A stretch of DNA of 64,000 nucleotides, taken from contig NZ_CABVLY010000002.1 of the NCBI RefSeq assembly GCF_902498995.1, positions 186,001 through 250,000 of the forward strand, given 5' to 3'. Position 1 is the stretch's first letter. Every line of letters begins with the position of its first letter. A program made the position numbers and the translations under genes. The stretch is from Burkholderia anthina. GTDB taxonomy: Bacteria; Pseudomonadota; Gammaproteobacteria; Burkholderiales; Burkholderiaceae. Below the pieces are notes generated by a model. The model searched no databases. It was not told the origin of the DNA and worked only from the letters and a program-made list of their open reading frames with translations. Shown one piece after another: positions 61,123 through 64,000 of the stretch.

Positions 61123-61656
61123 GTGGTCGACAAAGCCGTATCCGAATTCTGGCAAAACATCGCGCCGATTGCCAATCCGTTCAAGCCCGATGCGCTGCCC
61201 GAAGCTTACATCCAGAACGCGGCCACCGAAGACGAGCGCTATTACGTTCCGTTCACCGAAACGGTTTCGTCGCGGCCGCTGTGGATCTCGCCGTCGCAGA
61301 ACAAATGGTGCGACATCCTGATGGCGAAGGAAGCGGGGCTCGTGAACCGGCACTACCACCCGCACGAGGTGTTCGCGTACACGCTGTCCGGCAAGTGGGG
61401 CTATCTGGAGCACGAATGGACCGCGACGCGCGGCGATTTCGTGTACGAAACGCCGGGCGAAGGCCATACGCTCGTCGCGTTCGATCATCCGGAACCGATG
61501 CGCGCGTTCTTCATCGTCAAGGGCCCGTTGATCTGGCTCGACGACGAAGGCAATCCCGACGGCTACTTCGACGTGCATTCGTACATCGCGATGTGCAAGG
61601 CGCACTACGAGAAAGTCGGCCTCGGCGCGCAGGCGATCGAGAAGCTGTTCCGCTGA
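61123..61656 (+). CDS. 2,4'-dihydroxyacetophenone dioxygenase-like cupin
   Basis: This 177-aa non-haem iron cupin has the metal site 'NRHYHPHEVFAYTLSGKWGY' with His77 and His79, and 'GEGHTLVAF' with His115. The spacing equals that of the Alcaligenes 2,4'-dihydroxyacetophenone dioxygenase (His76, His78, His114 as I recall), and length is the same. The reaction would give 4-hydroxybenzoate and formate. It starts at GTG 61123 with AAGGAG eight bases upstream. It is first in an operon with an MFS importer and a zinc alcohol dehydrogenase. Loose annotation of this family is common, so substrate proof is needed. Confidence 0.85.
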   Translation: MVDKAVSEFWQNIAPIANPFKPDALPEAYIQNAATEDERYYVPFTETVSSRPLWISPSQNKWCDILMAKEAGLVNRHYHPHEVFAYTLSGKWGYLEHEWTATRGDFVYETPGEGHTLVAFDHPEPMRAFFIVKGPLIWLDDEGNPDGYFDVHSYIAMCKAHYEKVGLGAQAIEKLFR

Positions 61657-61674
61657 CGCGCGACGAGGCCGCCC

Positions 61675-62967
61675 ATGACATCCCATTCCTCCCCCAAACC
61701 CGCATGGACGTACGAGAACAGGCTGCTGCTGATCCTGTTCATGACGTTCGGCTTCGTGTTCTTCGACCGCCTCGCGCTGTCGTTCCTGTTTCCGTTCATG
61801 TCGGCCGAGCTGCACCTGTCGAATACGCAGCTCGGCATGGTGTCGTCCGCACTCGCGCTGACGTGGGCGCTGTCGGGCGCCGCCACCGGCGCCTGGTCCG
61901 ACGCGCGCGGCACCCGCAAGCCGCTGCTGATCGCGGCCGTGCTGGGCTTTTCCGTCTGCTCGGCGCTGTCGGGCCTCGTCGGCGGCTTCGCGAGCCTGAT
62001 CGCGTTCCGCGCGCTGATGGGCATCGCCGAAGGCCCCGTGCTGCCGCTGTCGCAATCGCTGATGGTCGAGAGCTCGACGCCGAGCCGCCGCGGGCTGAAC
62101 ATGGGCCTGCTGCAAGGCTCGGCCGCCGGCCTGCTCGGCGCGATGATCGGGCCGCCGGTCGTGATCGGCATCGCGACCGCGTACGGCTGGCGCGAAGCGT
62201 TCTACGTGTCGTGCATTCCCGGCTTCCTGATCGCGTTCTGCATCTGGCGCTGGGTTCGGGAAGTGCCGCCCGGCGGCGTCCGGCATGCACAGGCCGAAGG
62301 CACGGCCACGCCCGGCGTGCAGGTCAGCCGCTGGGCGCTGCTGAAGGAACGCAACATCCTGCTGTGCGTGCTGATCAGCTGTTTCTTCCTCACGTGGTTC
62401 GTCGTGATCATCTCGTTCGCGCCGGTCTTCCTCGTCGAGAGCCGCCATCTGTCGCCGGCCGACATGGGCGTCGTGATGACCTGCCTCGGCGCCGCGTGGG
62501 TGTTCTGGGGCTTCGCGGTGCCGGCGATTTCCGACCGGATCGGCCGCAAGCCGACGATGATCGCGTTCGCGCTGATCGCCGCGATCTGCCCGATCGTGCT
62601 GATCCACGTCAATGCGCTGTGGGCGCTCGGCGCGCTCGTGTTCGTCACGTACACGGGCCTCGGCTGCTTCACGCTGTTCATGGCGACGATCCCGGCCGAA
62701 ACGGTGCCGCCGCGCGCGATCGCCAGCGCGCTCGGCCTGATCATGGGCGCGGGCGAGCTGATCGGCGGCTTCGTCGCGCCGACCGTCGCCGGCTTCGCCG
62801 CCGACAAGTACGGCCTGCAGTTCGCGATGTGGACGTCGGCCGCCGGCGCGATCCTCGCGTGCGTGCTGTCGTTCGGTCTCGTCGAAACCGCGCCCGCCGT
62901 GCTGCGCAAGCGCGCGCTCGCCGGTGCCGGCGCCCGTCTCGATACCCAGAACCTCGGAGGACGCTGA
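61675..62967 (+). CDS. MFS transporter of the aryl-ketone operon
   Basis: This 430-aa, twelve-helix carrier shows 'MTFGFVFFDRLALSFLFPFM' in helix 1 and 'GAWSDARGTRKPLLI' in loop 2-3 (variant of GxxxDRxGRR). 'VPAISDRIGRKPTMI' occupies loop 8-9. It is closer to anion:cation symporters such as those for hydroxylated aromatics than to sugar carriers. It lies 18 bp downstream of the dioxygenase and 1 bp upstream of the dehydrogenase, so the three genes form one transcript. It is presumed to import the aryl ketone or alcohol. Confidence 0.9.
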   Translation: MTSHSSPKPAWTYENRLLLILFMTFGFVFFDRLALSFLFPFMSAELHLSNTQLGMVSSALALTWALSGAATGAWSDARGTRKPLLIAAVLGFSVCSALSGLVGGFASLIAFRALMGIAEGPVLPLSQSLMVESSTPSRRGLNMGLLQGSAAGLLGAMIGPPVVIGIATAYGWREAFYVSCIPGFLIAFCIWRWVREVPPGGVRHAQAEGTATPGVQVSRWALLKERNILLCVLISCFFLTWFVVIISFAPVFLVESRHLSPADMGVVMTCLGAAWVFWGFAVPAISDRIGRKPTMIAFALIAAICPIVLIHVNALWALGALVFVTYTGLGCFTLFMATIPAETVPPRAIASALGLIMGAGELIGGFVAPTVAGFAADKYGLQFAMWTSAAGAILACVLSFGLVETAPAVLRKRALAGAGARLDTQNLGGR

Positions 62968-62968
62968 C

Positions 62969-64000
62969 ATGCGTGCACTTCAATGGCACGGCCCGCGCGA
63001 CATCCGCCTGGCCGATCTCGACACGCCGCGTGCCGGGCCCGGCGAGGTTCGCGTCGCAGTGGCCTATTGCGGGATCTGCGGCAGCGACCTGCACGAATAT
63101 GCGGACGGCCCGCATGCGATTCCGGTCGGCACCCCGCATCCGCTGTCGGGCCGCACCGCGCCGCTCACGCTCGGCCACGAGTTCAGCGGCACCGTCGTCG
63201 AAGTCGGCGCGGGCGTGACGACACTGGCCCCGGGCGACCGCGTCGCGATCGAGCCCGAGTATCGCTGCCACCAGTGCGCGTACTGCCGCTCCGGGTCGTA
63301 CAACCTGTGCGTGTCGATGGGCTTCGCCGGGCTGATGGGCGACGGCGGGATGGCCGACTTCGCGGTCGTGCCGGCCTACATGCTGCACCGGCTGCCCGAC
63401 GACGTGAGCCTCGAACAGGCGGCGGTGATGGAACCGGCCGCCGTCGCGCTGCACGCGCTGCGGCGCGGCGAGCTGCGCCTCGGCGACACCTGCGCGGTGT
63501 TCGGGCTCGGGCCGATCGGGCTGTTGCTGATCATGCTCGCGAAGCTGCAGGGCGCGACGACGATCGTCGCGGTCGACGTGTCGCCGGAACGGCTCGCGGC
63601 CGCCGCGCGCTTCGGCGCGACGCATGCGTTCGACGCACGCTCGCTCGACGCACCGGTGCTGCGCGACGCGATCCGCGAAGCCACGGGCGGGCTCGGCGTC
63701 GACGTGAGCTTCGAGGCGGCCGGCCTGCCGGCCACGTTCGAAGCGGCGATGCAGGGGCTGCGCAAGGGCGGCCGTCTCGTGATGGTCGGCCTGATGCCGC
63801 ATGTGGGCTTCGACGCATTCCGCGCGGTCAACGACGAGCTGACCTTCACGGCCAGCGTCGGCTACCGGCACGTGTACGAAGACCTGCTTCGGCTCGTCGG
63901 GTCGGGCGCACTCGACCTCACGTCGATCGTCACGCGCACCGTGTCGCTCGAAGACGCCGTCGCCGACGGCTTCGATGCGCTGCTCGCCGATCGCGCCCAG
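62969..64000 (+). CDS. Zinc-dependent alcohol dehydrogenase (2,3-butanediol dehydrogenase-like), cut by window end
   Basis: The first 344 codons are present, and a family length of about 350 means only a few residues are missing. The catalytic zinc ligands are Cys37 ('CGICGSDLHEY'), His70 and Glu71 ('LGHEFSG'). The structural zinc has Cys100, Cys103, Cys106 and Cys114. The NAD fold shows 'FGLGPIGLLLIMLAKLQGA'. 'GTPHPLSGRTAPLTLGHEF' is typical of (R,R)-butanediol/diol dehydrogenases. The ATG follows the MFS stop by one base. It probably oxidises a side-chain diol or hydroxyl to the hydroxy-ketone used by the dioxygenase. Confidence 0.9.
   Translation, partial: MRALQWHGPRDIRLADLDTPRAGPGEVRVAVAYCGICGSDLHEYADGPHAIPVGTPHPLSGRTAPLTLGHEFSGTVVEVGAGVTTLAPGDRVAIEPEYRCHQCAYCRSGSYNLCVSMGFAGLMGDGGMADFAVVPAYMLHRLPDDVSLEQAAVMEPAAVALHALRRGELRLGDTCAVFGLGPIGLLLIMLAKLQGATTIVAVDVSPERLAAAARFGATHAFDARSLDAPVLRDAIREATGGLGVDVSFEAAGLPATFEAAMQGLRKGGRLVMVGLMPHVGFDAFRAVNDELTFTASVGYRHVYEDLLRLVGSGALDLTSIVTRTVSLEDAVADGFDALLADRAQ

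Noticed and set aside
60921..63218. 765-codon plus-strand frame over the dioxygenase and transporter
   Set aside because: Out of frame with the true genes, Arg-rich, no family match.
1..64000. tRNA, rRNA, prophage or conjugation genes
   Set aside because: None were recognised on reading both strands; short RNAs could still be missed without covariance searches.

Overview
The window is high-GC DNA, with most codons ending in G or C. It carries Omp32-type porins, a pob/pca aromatic pathway with class-typical gene order, a DUF3309 peptide and several Burkholderia-type hypothetical proteins. I read it as a chromosome or megaplasmid segment of a Burkholderia (cepacia-complex-like) betaproteobacterium rich in catabolic genes. 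I see no rRNA, tRNA, CRISPR array, phage or conjugative genes. One small non-autonomous mobile element is present (56901-57045), plus one lower-GC islet (about 35.9-38.0 kb).

Layout. 0-2.9 kb: tail of an aromatic amino-acid lyase and two trimeric porins. 2.9-10.4 kb: a GntR-controlled catabolic unit (class V aminotransferase, MFS importer, MhpD-like hydratase, giant FAD/Fe-S 2-hydroxyacid dehydrogenase) with two palindromic operators. 10.4-16.2 kb: a LysR gene and a minus-strand acyl-CoA degradation operon (histidine phosphatase, aminoglycoside-phosphotransferase-like kinase, two SDRs, acyl-CoA dehydrogenase). 16.2-17.3 kb: DUF3309 peptide and a membrane protein. 17.5-26.8 kb: a LysR-linked sugar-acid unit (two MFS importers, PdxA-like dehydrogenase, enolase-superfamily dehydratase, DHDPS-family keto-deoxy-acid dehydratase, YncE-like propeller, COG3618 lactonase), interrupted by a 9-bp minisatellite. 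26.8-35.9 kb: a MerR/P-loop ATPase fusion, unknown proteins, a GNAT enzyme, secreted proteins and a dicarboxylate symporter. 36-38 kb: AT-richer islet with a triple-PAS protein. 38-39 kb: LysE exporter and an 82-aa protein. 39.2-47.2 kb: pcaK, pcaC, pcaD, pcaB, pcaJ, pcaI, pobA (minus strand) and a divergent LysR regulator, with a perfect PcaR-like operator before pcaI. 47.3-54.6 kb: folE with a folM-like SDR, serine acetyltransferase, small proteins, universal stress protein, Fnr/Anr, argP and argO. 54.9-64 kb: aldo-keto reductase, secreted protein, MITE, then an aryl-ketone/alcohol unit (AraC, GMC oxidoreductase, AraC, 2,4'-dihydroxyacetophenone dioxygenase, MFS, zinc alcohol dehydrogenase, cut by the window end).

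How the parts fit. The 61-kb dioxygenase is predicted to release 4-hydroxybenzoate. PcaK can import that compound, PobA converts it to protocatechuate, and PcaBDC/IJ carry the ring-cleavage product to the succinyl-CoA/acetyl-CoA precursor; protocatechuate dioxygenase itself lies outside the window. The 17.5-26.8 kb unit looks like a pentonate-type route (lactone, acid, 2-keto-3-deoxy acid, 2-oxoglutarate semialdehyde). The substrate of the 3.8-10.4 kb unit is not resolved.

Most notable for follow-up: the MerR-AAA(ATPase) fusion, the PdxA-like enzyme without its usual kinase, paired operators that link regulators to targets, the fold-back MITE, the minisatellite, and the output-less PAS protein in the AT-rich islet.
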